From Fidelibacterota bacterium (GTDB lineage Bacteria > Fidelibacterota > Fidelibacteria > Fidelibacterales > DSDE01): a DNA stretch of 26,838 nt. The stretch spans positions 1 to 26,838 of the forward strand of contig DSDE01000158.1 of the NCBI GenBank assembly GCA_011049095.1. Direction: 5' to 3'. The position numbers and the translations under genes were made by a program. Positions within the stretch are counted from its first letter, which is position 1. The number at the start of each line of letters is the position of its first letter. Under the pieces are notes generated by a model. The model saw only the letters and a list, made by a program, of their open reading frames with translations, did no database searches and was not told where the DNA came from. Below are positions 15,140 to 24,062 of this stretch, piece after piece.

Positions 15140-17026
15140 ATGCCGATTCGAGGAATTTTTATTTTAGGAATGGTTTTTCTGCTAAGCAGTTGCCGGATGA
15201 TTAATATGATGATGCCTGCCGACAGCCGTCCGGGGAAAATTACATATCCGGTGCAGAAAATATCTGATCGGGAATTTAAGTCCACGGTGGAAGCGCTGAA
15301 TTCGGAATTTCGAAAAGAGTTTAAACATGCGGCGATTTTTGAAGAAAATGGGATAAGGGAATATAAGGGTCCCGAAACCTGTCTTCAGTGCCATGAAAAT
15401 ATTTCTGTCACCGACCACAAGACCGGTAATACGAAGACCGTTGACCTGATGGAAAATCTCACCAGCTCTGCCCACTACACCTTTTATTCCAAAGCTCATC
15501 CTAATGTCTGGGGTTTCAATGGCGAGCTGGCGGATAATTTTCCTATGGGCAAAATTAACCGGCCCTGCCCTAAACCGGGGAGCTTTGCCATGACGGCCTG
15601 GGCAGAAATCGTGGTGACTGAAGCAGGTGACACTCTGAGCGAAGGCTGCGGGCAGTGCCATATCGGCGGTCAGTATCAGGCGCCGCTGGGCGAAATGATG
15701 CCCGGTTATCGCACCCTTCAAAAGGAAAAAGAGACCATCGATTGCCTCATCTGCCACAGCGCCGCCTATGATATGAATCAAAAGCAGGTGGTGGTGGATG
15801 CCAATGGCGGCAAACGTTGGGCGCAGGACCGTTCCATGCGGGCGGCCATCGCCGTGGAAAGTCCTTCCAGCCAGGCTTGTCTTCGTTGCCATCAGCATAA
15901 TTTCGGCGGTGACATCTATGTAGATGAAGCTGATCCTTCTTTTATGCAAAGTCTGGTGAACACCGGCAAAGAGCGTCCGCGGGTGCTCCATCCTGGCAGC
16001 AAGCGGGGAACGCCCATTTCGCCAAGCTGGGACGTGCATGCCGCCGCCGGCGTCTCTTGTATCGAATGCCACACCACCGAGGGACATTACATCGCCAAAG
16101 GAAAGCATACCACCACGATGATGGCTAATGACCTCCCGGATGTGGCCGTCACCTGTGAAAAATGCCACAGCGATGCGCCCCACAGCAACAATGAAGAGCT
16201 GGCTGATTTTCTCAATATGCACACGGAGAAAATTGCTTGTCAGACCTGCCATATTCCGTCGCTCCATCCTGACAACGCCACCATGCGCGATTTTTCTCAT
16301 ACAGAATTTGAGGAGCATCCGGGCATTTACATTTATCACGATATTGAGAAGAAAAATCTGCCCGGCGAGGGGATTGTCTATAAATGGTGGAACGGCGACG
16401 CCACCTTTTTGGGAAATCCCATCGGCGACAATCCCAACGGCAAGAATCTCTACAGCTTCTATCAGCCGGAGCACGTCTGGCCGGACTTTCAGGATTTTGA
16501 TTATGCCGGTTGGTACGAAAAAGTGATGCGCCCCATCGCGCAGAAGAAGCCATCCAAACTCTATGCAATGAAAAAATTCAATGGCCGCCAGCACATCGAC
16601 CTGCAGAATAGGGGTCCCTTTGGCGGAATGTTCGTCCCCTACAATCTGCCGGACTATTACCGCTACGGTAAGCCTGCACAGGCTGCCTCTAAAGAGATGG
16701 AAAAAAGCATGATGAAAATGATGTATGGCACCATGTTTGACGTTTATATGATGAATAAATTCATTCGTTTTATGGATGACGGCTCTGGCAATTTCCTCAA
16801 AGGATGGAATACCAAAGCTTACAAAGATGTTAAAAATATAGCAGATGGGAAGGTCGAACCTCGATGGATTCCTGCCGATGCCTCCATGGAAATCAGCCAT
16901 AGCATCCGTTTGGAAGGCGCCCTCACCTGCGCAAACTGCCACAGCGAAAATGGCGTCCTCGACTGGACATATTTAGGCTATGACGATGACGAAGCGGAGA
17001 TGTTGAGCCAAAATCCGCTGGAATAA
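15140..17026 (+). CDS. Octaheme c-type cytochrome lipoprotein, tetrathionate-reductase (OTR) type
   Basis: The product has 628 residues from ATG 15140. The N-terminus MPIRGIFILGMVFLLSSC is a lipoprotein signal with its lipobox Cys at 18. Eight CXXCH heme-binding motifs start at about residues 81, 170, 202, 247, 307, 339, 367 and 597. The spacing (seven hemes in the first 370 residues, a long heme-free stretch, then one near the end) and local features match the octaheme tetrathionate-reductase family. Those features include DVHAAAGVSCIECHTTEGH, HTEKIACQTCHIP, YKWWNGDATFLG and SHSIRLEGALTCANCHSENG. Family members reduce tetrathionate, and also nitrite or hydroxylamine in vitro. The real substrate here is unknown. 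A lipid anchor would hold it on the periplasmic or outer face of a membrane. No quinol oxidase partner is adjacent. The start is supported by AAGAAAGGA six bases upstream. Confidence 0.92.
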   Translation: MPIRGIFILGMVFLLSSCRMINMMMPADSRPGKITYPVQKISDREFKSTVEALNSEFRKEFKHAAIFEENGIREYKGPETCLQCHENISVTDHKTGNTKTVDLMENLTSSAHYTFYSKAHPNVWGFNGELADNFPMGKINRPCPKPGSFAMTAWAEIVVTEAGDTLSEGCGQCHIGGQYQAPLGEMMPGYRTLQKEKETIDCLICHSAAYDMNQKQVVVDANGGKRWAQDRSMRAAIAVESPSSQACLRCHQHNFGGDIYVDEADPSFMQSLVNTGKERPRVLHPGSKRGTPISPSWDVHAAAGVSCIECHTTEGHYIAKGKHTTTMMANDLPDVAVTCEKCHSDAPHSNNEELADFLNMHTEKIACQTCHIPSLHPDNATMRDFSHTEFEEHPGIYIYHDIEKKNLPGEGIVYKWWNGDATFLGNPIGDNPNGKNLYSFYQPEHVWPDFQDFDYAGWYEKVMRPIAQKKPSKLYAMKKFNGRQHIDLQNRGPFGGMFVPYNLPDYYRYGKPAQAASKEMEKSMMKMMYGTMFDVYMMNKFIRFMDDGSGNFLKGWNTKAYKDVKNIADGKVEPRWIPADASMEISHSIRLEGALTCANCHSENGVLDWTYLGYDDDEAEMLSQNPLE

Positions 17027-17084
17027 AAGTATAGCAAGCTTCTTGCTCTCGTAATGAATGATACGATATGTGCGCCGGCGGTTA

Positions 17085-17171
17085 CTTCGTCCGTCAGCCG
17101 ACGGATCAGTGACCGGAGCAGCGCCACCAAATTCTTCAATCAACAATCAACAATCACAAATCAGTGACCGG
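17085..17171. repeat. 'cagtgaccg' intergenic repeat cluster
   Basis: This cluster contains gacggatcagtgaccgg (17100-17116), identical over 17 bases to 26648-26664, and a second atcagtgaccggg at about 17160-17172. The short inverted repeat ccgtc/gacgg flanks the first copy. It belongs to the same family as the copies near 18130-18170 and 26617-26664. Confidence 0.6.
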
Positions 17172-17293
17172 GAGGTGGGGAAATTATGATAGCCCCCGAC
17201 TTTCGTTGGGTGAATAGTAGTTTTCCACAAAAAATTCCTCAACGATTTTAACCGTTATATTTGTATCTCATTAGAAAACCGTTGAAATGATTT

Positions 17294-17620
17294 TTATCTT
17301 AAGAGCCGTTCCAGAAGGAGTGTTTGCAGACTTCGGCGCATATCCAGCACTGCGTGAACGTAGAGCTTATCAGCAACGATTTCATAAATGATGCGAAGAT
17401 TTTTATGATGGATTTCTAAATAATTCAGCACATTGACGCGTTTTAATTCCGGGGGAAAGTGGCCTCGTGTCGCCAAGTTTTCCAGACTGCGAATCTGTTC
17501 CTCCAGTTCATCAAGCAGTTGGTCAGCCTTTTCAGCGGATTCTCTTTCAGAGAGGTAACGGTGCAGATGTATTAGGTCATTTTCCGCTTCGGGGCTTAGA
17601 AAAATCTGATAGCTTTTCAT
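17294..17620 (-). CDS. RelE/ParE-superfamily toxin
   Basis: This 108-residue protein has the RelE/ParE toxin pattern. It starts with YQIFLSPEAENDLIHLHRYL, the helical opening of ParE-like toxins. It then has LENLATRGHFPPEL (about 50-63) and NLRIIYEIVADKLYVHAVLD near the end, the usual beta-strands 'yRiiYei.....v.vl.v.h.rr'. RelE relatives cleave mRNA at the ribosome and ParE relatives poison gyrase; sequence alone does not tell which applies here. Its start codon overlaps the antitoxin stop by four bases (17617-17620), so the pair is translationally coupled, antitoxin first. The length is usual. Confidence 0.88.
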   Translation of the reverse strand: MKSYQIFLSPEAENDLIHLHRYLSERESAEKADQLLDELEEQIRSLENLATRGHFPPELKRVNVLNYLEIHHKNLRIIYEIVADKLYVHAVLDMRRSLQTLLLERLLR

Positions 17621-17898
17621 AATTCCGATTTGGCAGTTTGTTGGCGGATATGCAAGTAAGCATCATCCAGCGTTTTGGCTCGGTCTTCTGCAATACTTTT
17701 TGAGCTTTGCGCCAATATTTTCAGCAGCGCCAGGCTATCCTCCATTTGTTCATAGACTTTGATATCCTGCACCACCACTTTCGCCTCGCCATTGAGGGTG
17801 ATAATCATTGTTTCGCTATTCTCATTGAGCTCTCTGACGAGCGCGGATGCGTGGGCTTTTAAATAGGATATGGGTTTGATTGATTTGCTGTATTTCAT
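17617..17898 (-). CDS. Phd/YefM-family antitoxin
   Basis: This 93-residue protein has the Phd/YefM N-terminal DNA-binding and dimerisation pattern: KPISYLKAHASALVRELNEN, then MIITLNGEAKVVVQDIKVYEQM. The charged C-terminal helix is the part that should wrap and neutralise the toxin. It is encoded directly upstream of the ParE/RelE toxin with a four-base overlap. GGGAGG lies about 9 bases before the ATG. A 13-base perfect palindrome between the -35 and -10 boxes is a good operator for autorepression. Pairs of this kind maintain themselves or respond to stress. Confidence 0.9.
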   Translation of the reverse strand: MKYSKSIKPISYLKAHASALVRELNENSETMIITLNGEAKVVVQDIKVYEQMEDSLALLKILAQSSKSIAEDRAKTLDDAYLHIRQQTAKSEL

Positions 17899-17918
17899 CG
17901 GTTTTTCCTCCCGAGCTA

Positions 17919-17946
17919 AATTTAAACCATATTATGGTCTATGCAA
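17919..17946 (-). promoter_or_regulatory. Toxin-antitoxin promoter with palindromic operator
   Basis: The minus strand reads TTGCAT (17946-17941), a 16-base spacer, then TAAATT (17924-17919). The spacer contains a perfect palindrome, ACCATAATATGGT on the minus strand (17938-17926), with 6-base arms around one base. A Phd-type antitoxin would bind here and block RNA polymerase. The -10 match is modest. Confidence 0.5.
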
Positions 17947-18431
17947 AATAAAGAAAAAGAAGGCCGACGTTTCGATACAATTTTTCAGCGCATACAATCA
18001 GGGGATCCTATGAGCAAATGTGAAAGCGCTGAAAAATCACTCAAGGTCCGGTGCGCCGCAATCAGCAATCAATGGGCACCTCGATACGATTTCTCCACTT
18101 CGCTCCGAAATCACACTTCGACAAGCTCAGTGCACCGCTCGGTGACCGGAGCACACCGCTCAGTGACCGTGGAATGATGTCGTCGAGTGTCCCGATGTAT
18201 CGGGACGTATCGAGACGCACTGCCGGGAAAATATTTTCAGTGTGTGCCCCCGACGGAAATGTCCGACTTTTTGGTCTAATCCATCAAATACAGATGACAC
18301 AGATTAGACGGATTTTCACGGATAAAGCCGGCTCTAAACTTTATTTTTATTTGTGCTTTTGTACGCTGCGGCTTTATGCAATATTCCAAATTCACTGTCG
18401 CGTATTCATTATCAAATTTTTTAATATTTAT
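17947..18431. other. Repeat-rich spacer upstream of the A2M operon
   Basis: Nearly 500 bases hold no supportable gene. They contain the repeat cluster near 18115-18206 and a segment at 18291-18326 (cagatgacacagattagacg and onward) that looks like a common interspersed repeat type. Open frames at 17941-18177 and 18051-18449 run straight through these repeats and are not called. Confidence 0.55.
18115..18206. repeat. Repeat cluster with perfect inverted repeat
   Basis: Two near-identical units, caccgctcggtgaccg (18133-18148) and caccgctcagtgaccg (18154-18169), stand in tandem. The second shares 14 bases with 26617-26630. Just after them, GTCCCGAT-GT-ATCGGGAC (18189-18206) is a perfect 8-base inverted repeat with a 2-base centre. 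It is followed by gtatcgagacgcac and preceded by gtcgagt, which extend the imperfect symmetry. Confidence 0.65.
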
Positions 18432-18460
18432 TTGACTATCAAAGCATAAAAATGTAATAT
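18432..18460 (+). promoter_or_regulatory. Promoter of the A2M-PBP1C operon
   Basis: TTGACT (18432-18437), a 17-base spacer and TAATAT (18455-18460) closely match the sigma70 consensus at ideal spacing. Transcription would start near 18467, giving a leader of about 82 bases before the GTG start at 18549. No operator symmetry was noticed. Confidence 0.6.
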
Positions 18461-18548
18461 GCAGCGAGGACTTAGCAACAAGAATGAATAAGCAGATAAA
18501 TCAATATGTTCGGCTTTCAGAATAATGCTCGGGTGAAGGAGTAAAATA

Positions 18549-21500
18549 GTGGGAAAGAAAAGGATTTTGAGAATTATCACAATGTTCGTGGTCGCCATCT
18601 CGCTGCTTTTGATTGGCTGCGGCAAAAAGGAAAAACCGGTCCAGACATCTATTCCCGATGATGCTCTTTCCCGCTATGTAACGGCCTATTCTCAGGGGGA
18701 AATTTCTCGTTATGATCCGATATTGCTTCGTTTCAGTGAAGGGCTTGCTGGCGCCGCTGAGCTGCAGATTCCCCAAAATCTCTCCCGGTATAAGCTTGAA
18801 ATCAGCCCCAAAATAGAGGCAAGCTGTCTTTGGGAAGATGGCCAAACTCTGCTTATCAGGCCGGAGCAGCCGCTGGAGCCAGGGGAAAGATACAGCGTGA
18901 CGGTGGATTTAAACCGCTTTTTTGAGAAGGTGAACCTGCCGGAATCCAAGTTCCATTTTTCGGTGAAGGTGCGGGAGCTCTATCTCCAGCTTTCTCTCAA
19001 AGAGCCCGCTATTTCCAGAGTGGATGATCTGCGATTTTATGATGTGGAAGGCATTCTAACGGCATCGGACCGCATTGACCCTGCAGCGCTGGAAAAGGTT
19101 TTGGAAGCTCGTTATCTCGGTAAAAATGTGGCGGTGGAATGGCAACACGCCGAAGCGGTTCATCAGCATCACTTCAAAATTGCGGCGCTGGAAAGGGGAA
19201 AAGCGCCGCGGGACTTGGAACTGGCCTTTGATGCCCGCTTTTTGGGCATCGAATTTCGAGAAAAGAAATCGGTGGCCATCTATCCGATGGAAGATTTCAA
19301 AGTGACTGATATCAGAGCAATAACAGAGCCGGAAAGATTTGTTGAAATCAGCTTTAACGACCCGCTGAATGGCGCTCAATCTCTCGAAGGTTTGGTGCAG
19401 ATTCAGGGATTGGAGACGATTGTGCTGATTCAAAAAAATAAAATCAAGCTCTTTCCCCGCGCGGCAACGGCAAATCTGATCGGAAAAGTGACGGTGCGCA
19501 TCGAGCCCGGCGTCCTCAATATTGTTGGGGACCGCATTCACAAAACTGTCGAGGAAACGATAGATTTCGATGATATCAAACCGGAATTGAAAATTTTGAG
19601 CAATGGGGTGATGATTCCTCAGGGGAGCACGTCGCTATTTTCATTTGCGGCGGTGAATTTGTCGGCGGTGGACCTGCGGATTATCGAGGTCGCCGAGCAG
19701 TCGATTCTCCAGTTTCTCCAGGTGAATGATCCTGATGGCAATCGGGAGCTCCATCGGGTGGGGAAAATCATCTTTGAGGAGAAAATTCCCCTCGATGGCG
19801 ACTCAACGCTGAATCTGAAAGACTGGAATCATTTCTCGGTGAATCTGCTGGCGAAAGCCGCTCTCCAGCCGGGGACTTTTTATCGTCTGGAAATTGCTTT
19901 CAGGCAGAGCTATAGCCTCTACCGCTGTGAAGCTGAAGCAGAGGCTCAGGACAGTTCACCATTCCAGAGATTCCAGAGAGGTGGTGGCTATGAATATGAT
20001 GATTGGAATTACAATTGGTGGCGAGACCGGGAGAATCCTTGCCGACCAGGCTATTATCACAATAAGTCAAAAAGTATCAATCTACTCCAGTCGGACATTG
20101 GCTTAATTTGCAAATCAGACGGCGAAAGCGCATATCAGATTATTGTCACTGACCTGAAGAGCGGCAAGGGGGTGGCAAATGCCGATATCAAATTCTACTC
20201 CTATTCACTGGAGCTTCTTGGCACGACGAAGAGCGACGCCAACGGTTTTGCCCGCTATGAGAAAGAGGAAAAACCCTTCTTCGTGGTGGCAGAAAAGGGA
20301 AAACAGCGGAATGTCTTGCGCCTTTTGGAAGGGGAGCCTCTTTCTATGAGCAAATTTGATGTGGCGGGAATGAAGCGGAAAGAAGGCCTCAACGGATTTA
20401 TCTACGGTGAGCGGGGTGTCTGGCGTCCCGGCGACACGCTGCATATTGTTTTTTTGTTGGATGATCCTGATAAGCGCATTCCCCAGGACCATCCGGTGAA
20501 AGCGATTCTGACCGATCCACAGGGGCGGCAGATTTTTGAGAAAAGCATCACGCAGCATGTCAACCGTTTCTATTATTTCCCAATTCCCACACTGGCAAAA
20601 GGGCTCACTGGCAATCATCTGCTGAAGATCGAAGTGGGTGGCGCTGTTTTCTCTAAAAGCATCAAAGTTGAAGCCATTATGCCCAACCGGCTGAAAATCC
20701 ATTATGATCAGTCGCTGAGCTATCTAAAGCCCGGCACAGTAAATAAGCTGATGCTCCAGGCGGAATGGCTTCACGGCGCGCCGGCACAAAACCTGAGAGC
20801 CGATGTGGAGCTGCACTATTTTCAGGCGCCGGTGAATTTTGAGAAATTCCCGGACTATGCCTTTAATTTTCCCGGTGAGCGCTATAATTATGATTCAGAA
20901 AAAATCTTTGACGACACCCTCGATGCCAATGGCAAGGGGGAGATTACGATTAAAACCAATAAAGAAAAGAGCGCCGGTCGCCTGAAAGCAGAACTGTTTA
21001 CACGGGTTTTTGAGCCAGGTGGCGCCTTTAGCAGCGATGTGTACAGCATTGATTATTTCTCTTTTGAAAATTATGTTGGCTTGAAGGTGGCAGTCGGAGA
21101 TAAAAATGGAATTCTCGTGACTGATGCTCAGCACAAGATTGAGATTCTCACAGTAGATCAATCGGGAAAACCGGTGCCGCGTAAAAACATTAAAGTAGAG
21201 CTCTATAAGCTGGAATGGCGCTGGTGGTGGGACCAAGGGGAGGAATTTCTCAGAAATTATCGCCGGAATATGTACGTCAGCGCCGTGATGGAGGGACTCG
21301 TTGAAACCGGTTTGGATGGCAAGGGAACCTACACTTTCCAGATAGACAGGGAAGCGTGGGGACGCTATCTGATAAAGGTTAGCGACACCGATGGTCACGC
21401 CAGCGGAAAAATCGTCTATGTGGACTGGCCAGGCTGGGCTGGAAGACCCCGTGATGGGCTGGGCGATGGCGAAACGAGGCTTATGCTCAGCGCCGACAAG

Positions 21501-24062
21501 GAGAAATACGCGGTAGGTGAAACAGCGACAGTCAGTTTTCCCAGCAGTGCCGGAGCAATGGCTCTAATCACCCTTGAGAAAGGAGATGAGGCGCTGGAAA
21601 TGTTCTGGCGGGAGACCAGCGCCGATTTCACCAAAATCGACATAGCGCTTTCGGAAGCGATGAGCCCCAATATTTATGTTTCTGTCTGGTATCTGCAACC
21701 CTTTGATCAAACGGAAAATGATCTGCCGGTGCGTCTCTACGGCGTGCAGAATCTCGCGATTTACAACGATGATAAAATTCTCCATCCGCATTTGGAAATG
21801 GATGCGGCGCTGGCACCGGATGCGCCTTATACCATTACTGTTTTTGAGAAAAATGATAAGCCCATGAGCTACACTTTGGCGGTGGTGGACGAAGGCTTGC
21901 TGGACCTTACCCGCTTCAATACACCGGACCCCTACAACTATTTTTATTCGAAGCAGGCGCTGGGTGTGCGCACCTGGGATATTTACAAATATGTCTTGGG
22001 TCGCAAAGGGTTGACCTTTAATAGCTTGCTGGCAGTTGGCGGTGGCGAATATGGTGATGGCCTGCAGGATGTTCCCCTCATCAACCGATTCAAACCGGTA
22101 GTGAGCTTTGCGGGGCCCTTTTCCCTGGAAGCCGGTGAGAAAAAGAGCCACAGCTTGCGTATGCCCCTCTATACCGGAGCGGTTCGGGCTATGGTGGTGG
22201 CGGCTGATGGCGATGCTTATGGCTATGCTCTTAAACGGGTGCCGGTGAAGAAGCCGCTGATGGTCATTGCCTCGGCGCCGCGGCTTCTCACGCCGGGAGA
22301 GACTTTGAAACTGCCGGTGACGGTTTTCATTGGTGATTCCATCATCCGGAAGGTGCAGATTCAGGTGCGTGGCGATGACCATTTTTCCATCGAAGGTGAT
22401 AGCCGTAAAAGTATTGCCGTGAAAGGGAAAAGTGAGTTCACCGAGAATTTTACAATGAAAACCGGTGAGCGCCACGGAACCGGTCGCATTGCCGTACAAG
22501 TCAGCAGCGGGGGAGAGCAGTCAGAATACAATTTTGACATTGAAATTCGCTATCCGGCGGCGGAATTTTGCGAGCGTAAGGCAATGCTCATTCCGGCGGG
22601 CGAATCGCGGACCATTGATGTCGAGCCCATTGGTATTCCCGGCTATAACCGCGCCATTGCCGAAATTTCTCAAATTCCTGCGATTGATCTCAGCGGCAAA
22701 CTGAAATACCTTCTCGAATATCCCCACGGCTGCCTGGAACAGACGGTCTCAGCGGCTTTCCCCCAACTCTATCTGGGAAATCTGACGAAACTTGATTTCG
22801 CCGAAATGGACCGCCTTGAAGGAAATATTCGTGAAGCTGTCCGTAAAATTAGTGGATTTAGCACGGGCAGCGGTGATTTCAGCTATTGGCCTGGCAGCGA
22901 TTATCTCAATGGCTGGGCTTCGGTTTATGCCGCACATTTTCTCTATGAGGCAAAGCAGAAAGGCTATCATGTACCGGAAAATCTCACTCGCCGCTGGCTG
23001 CAGGCACAAAATAAACTGGCCAATGGCTGGACGTGGAAAAACAGCTATGACGAAGCTGTCCAGGCGTATCGGCTCTATGTGCTGGCGCTTTATGAAAAGG
23101 GGATGATGGGCGCGATGAACCGACTGCGGGAAGGGAAGATGGAGAATCCCCTGAGCCCCTGGTTTCTGGCGGCAGCTTATCAGCGCAGCGGTTTCAGTGA
23201 GACGGCTGAAAAACTGCTTACCGGTAATTCTGGCCTTGCCGCCGAATACCCGCTTTTTTCGGAAGATTTTGCCTCAGCTCTGCGGGACAAAGCGGTGATG
23301 CTCCTGATAGCCAATGAATTGCAGATGAAGGAACAGGCTTTTCACCTGGCGAACAGCCTCATCCGCGAGATCAATCAAAGTGACCATTTTAACACCCAAA
23401 CGCTGGGCACTTCGCTTCTGGCGTTGGGGAAAAATTACAGTTCGGCTTCTGATACGATGCGCTATCTTCTCCAAATAGGAAAACAGAGCAGCCAGGAGAA
23501 AATATCCCTTCACACAATCGAAAGCCACCCACTGGAAAAGGCCGATTTTGGCCAGACCGTGAACGTAAAAAATATTGGTAAAGATGATATTTATCTGAGT
23601 CTTGTCCGCTGCGGACTGCCTCGTCTCAAGGAGCTGCAAGCGCTGAGTCAGGGGCTGGCGCTGAGGGCAGACTATTTCAGCGCTGACGGTAAACCCATTG
23701 GCGTCAAGAGCTTAAAGCGGGGTCAGGATTTCTTTGTCGAAATTCAGGTGAAAAACCTGAGCAGGGCGATCGATTATAAAAATTTGGCCCTAAGCTTTCT
23801 CATTCCCTCTGGCTGGGAGCTGCACCGCAATTTGAATCAAGGAGATTCTCGAGCCTACAGCAATCCTGATTTTATGGACAGCCGTGATGACCGGGTTCTT
23901 TTCTATTTTGGACTCAAACGAGATACAACAGCCACATTCAAGCTGATTTTTAATGCCGCATATTCGGGCAGCTTTTATTTAGCGCCGGTGCAGGTGAATG
24001 CCATGTATCAGGAATCTATCGTCGCCAGGAGCAGTGGTTCCTGGATATCCATCGAGCCGTGA
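18549..24062 (+). CDS. Bacterial alpha-2-macroglobulin family lipoprotein (thioester type)
   Basis: This 1837-residue protein starts at GTG, supported by AAGGAG seven bases upstream. The N-terminus is a lipoprotein signal with lipobox LLIGC (Cys about 25). A string of macroglobulin beta-sandwich domains follows, including NGFIYGERGVWRPGDTLHIV (about 615-635) and later LMLSADKEKYAVGETATVSF. The thioester motif CLEQ is intact at about residues 1395-1398 (YPHGCLEQTVSAAFP). It is followed by an all-helical thioester domain (to about 1660), then C-terminal sandwiches. Bacterial A2Ms of the YfhM type trap invading proteases in the periplasm by covalent attachment. At 1837 residues it is longer than E. 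coli YfhM (about 1650). The stop overlaps the PBP1C start by four bases, which is the typical pairing of protease trap and peptidoglycan repair. Confidence 0.95.
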   Translation: MGKKRILRIITMFVVAISLLLIGCGKKEKPVQTSIPDDALSRYVTAYSQGEISRYDPILLRFSEGLAGAAELQIPQNLSRYKLEISPKIEASCLWEDGQTLLIRPEQPLEPGERYSVTVDLNRFFEKVNLPESKFHFSVKVRELYLQLSLKEPAISRVDDLRFYDVEGILTASDRIDPAALEKVLEARYLGKNVAVEWQHAEAVHQHHFKIAALERGKAPRDLELAFDARFLGIEFREKKSVAIYPMEDFKVTDIRAITEPERFVEISFNDPLNGAQSLEGLVQIQGLETIVLIQKNKIKLFPRAATANLIGKVTVRIEPGVLNIVGDRIHKTVEETIDFDDIKPELKILSNGVMIPQGSTSLFSFAAVNLSAVDLRIIEVAEQSILQFLQVNDPDGNRELHRVGKIIFEEKIPLDGDSTLNLKDWNHFSVNLLAKAALQPGTFYRLEIAFRQSYSLYRCEAEAEAQDSSPFQRFQRGGGYEYDDWNYNWWRDRENPCRPGYYHNKSKSINLLQSDIGLICKSDGESAYQIIVTDLKSGKGVANADIKFYSYSLELLGTTKSDANGFARYEKEEKPFFVVAEKGKQRNVLRLLEGEPLSMSKFDVAGMKRKEGLNGFIYGERGVWRPGDTLHIVFLLDDPDKRIPQDHPVKAILTDPQGRQIFEKSITQHVNRFYYFPIPTLAKGLTGNHLLKIEVGGAVFSKSIKVEAIMPNRLKIHYDQSLSYLKPGTVNKLMLQAEWLHGAPAQNLRADVELHYFQAPVNFEKFPDYAFNFPGERYNYDSEKIFDDTLDANGKGEITIKTNKEKSAGRLKAELFTRVFEPGGAFSSDVYSIDYFSFENYVGLKVAVGDKNGILVTDAQHKIEILTVDQSGKPVPRKNIKVELYKLEWRWWWDQGEEFLRNYRRNMYVSAVMEGLVETGLDGKGTYTFQIDREAWGRYLIKVSDTDGHASGKIVYVDWPGWAGRPRDGLGDGETRLMLSADKEKYAVGETATVSFPSSAGAMALITLEKGDEALEMFWRETSADFTKIDIALSEAMSPNIYVSVWYLQPFDQTENDLPVRLYGVQNLAIYNDDKILHPHLEMDAALAPDAPYTITVFEKNDKPMSYTLAVVDEGLLDLTRFNTPDPYNYFYSKQALGVRTWDIYKYVLGRKGLTFNSLLAVGGGEYGDGLQDVPLINRFKPVVSFAGPFSLEAGEKKSHSLRMPLYTGAVRAMVVAADGDAYGYALKRVPVKKPLMVIASAPRLLTPGETLKLPVTVFIGDSIIRKVQIQVRGDDHFSIEGDSRKSIAVKGKSEFTENFTMKTGERHGTGRIAVQVSSGGEQSEYNFDIEIRYPAAEFCERKAMLIPAGESRTIDVEPIGIPGYNRAIAEISQIPAIDLSGKLKYLLEYPHGCLEQTVSAAFPQLYLGNLTKLDFAEMDRLEGNIREAVRKISGFSTGSGDFSYWPGSDYLNGWASVYAAHFLYEAKQKGYHVPENLTRRWLQAQNKLANGWTWKNSYDEAVQAYRLYVLALYEKGMMGAMNRLREGKMENPLSPWFLAAAYQRSGFSETAEKLLTGNSGLAAEYPLFSEDFASALRDKAVMLLIANELQMKEQAFHLANSLIREINQSDHFNTQTLGTSLLALGKNYSSASDTMRYLLQIGKQSSQEKISLHTIESHPLEKADFGQTVNVKNIGKDDIYLSLVRCGLPRLKELQALSQGLALRADYFSADGKPIGVKSLKRGQDFFVEIQVKNLSRAIDYKNLALSFLIPSGWELHRNLNQGDSRAYSNPDFMDSRDDRVLFYFGLKRDTTATFKLIFNAAYSGSFYLAPVQVNAMYQESIVARSSGSWISIEP

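Noticed and set aside
15182..16942. Minus-strand open frame of 586 codons antisense to the cytochrome
   Set aside because: It lies wholly opposite the octaheme cytochrome, whose eight CXXCH motifs prove the plus frame. Its translation is low-complexity and unlike any family.
17033..17047. Hairpin AGCAAG-CTT-CTTGCT just after the cytochrome gene
   Set aside because: There is a perfect 6-base stem but no following T-run and a very small loop, so it is not a convincing terminator.
17941..18449. Two plus-strand frames in the spacer before the A2M operon
   Set aside because: They are made largely of interspersed repeats and have no ribosome-binding site.
21564..22499. Minus-strand open frame of 311 codons
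   Set aside because: It is antisense to the A2M gene and has no ribosome-binding site or recognisable domain. It is a shadow of the plus-strand codon bias.
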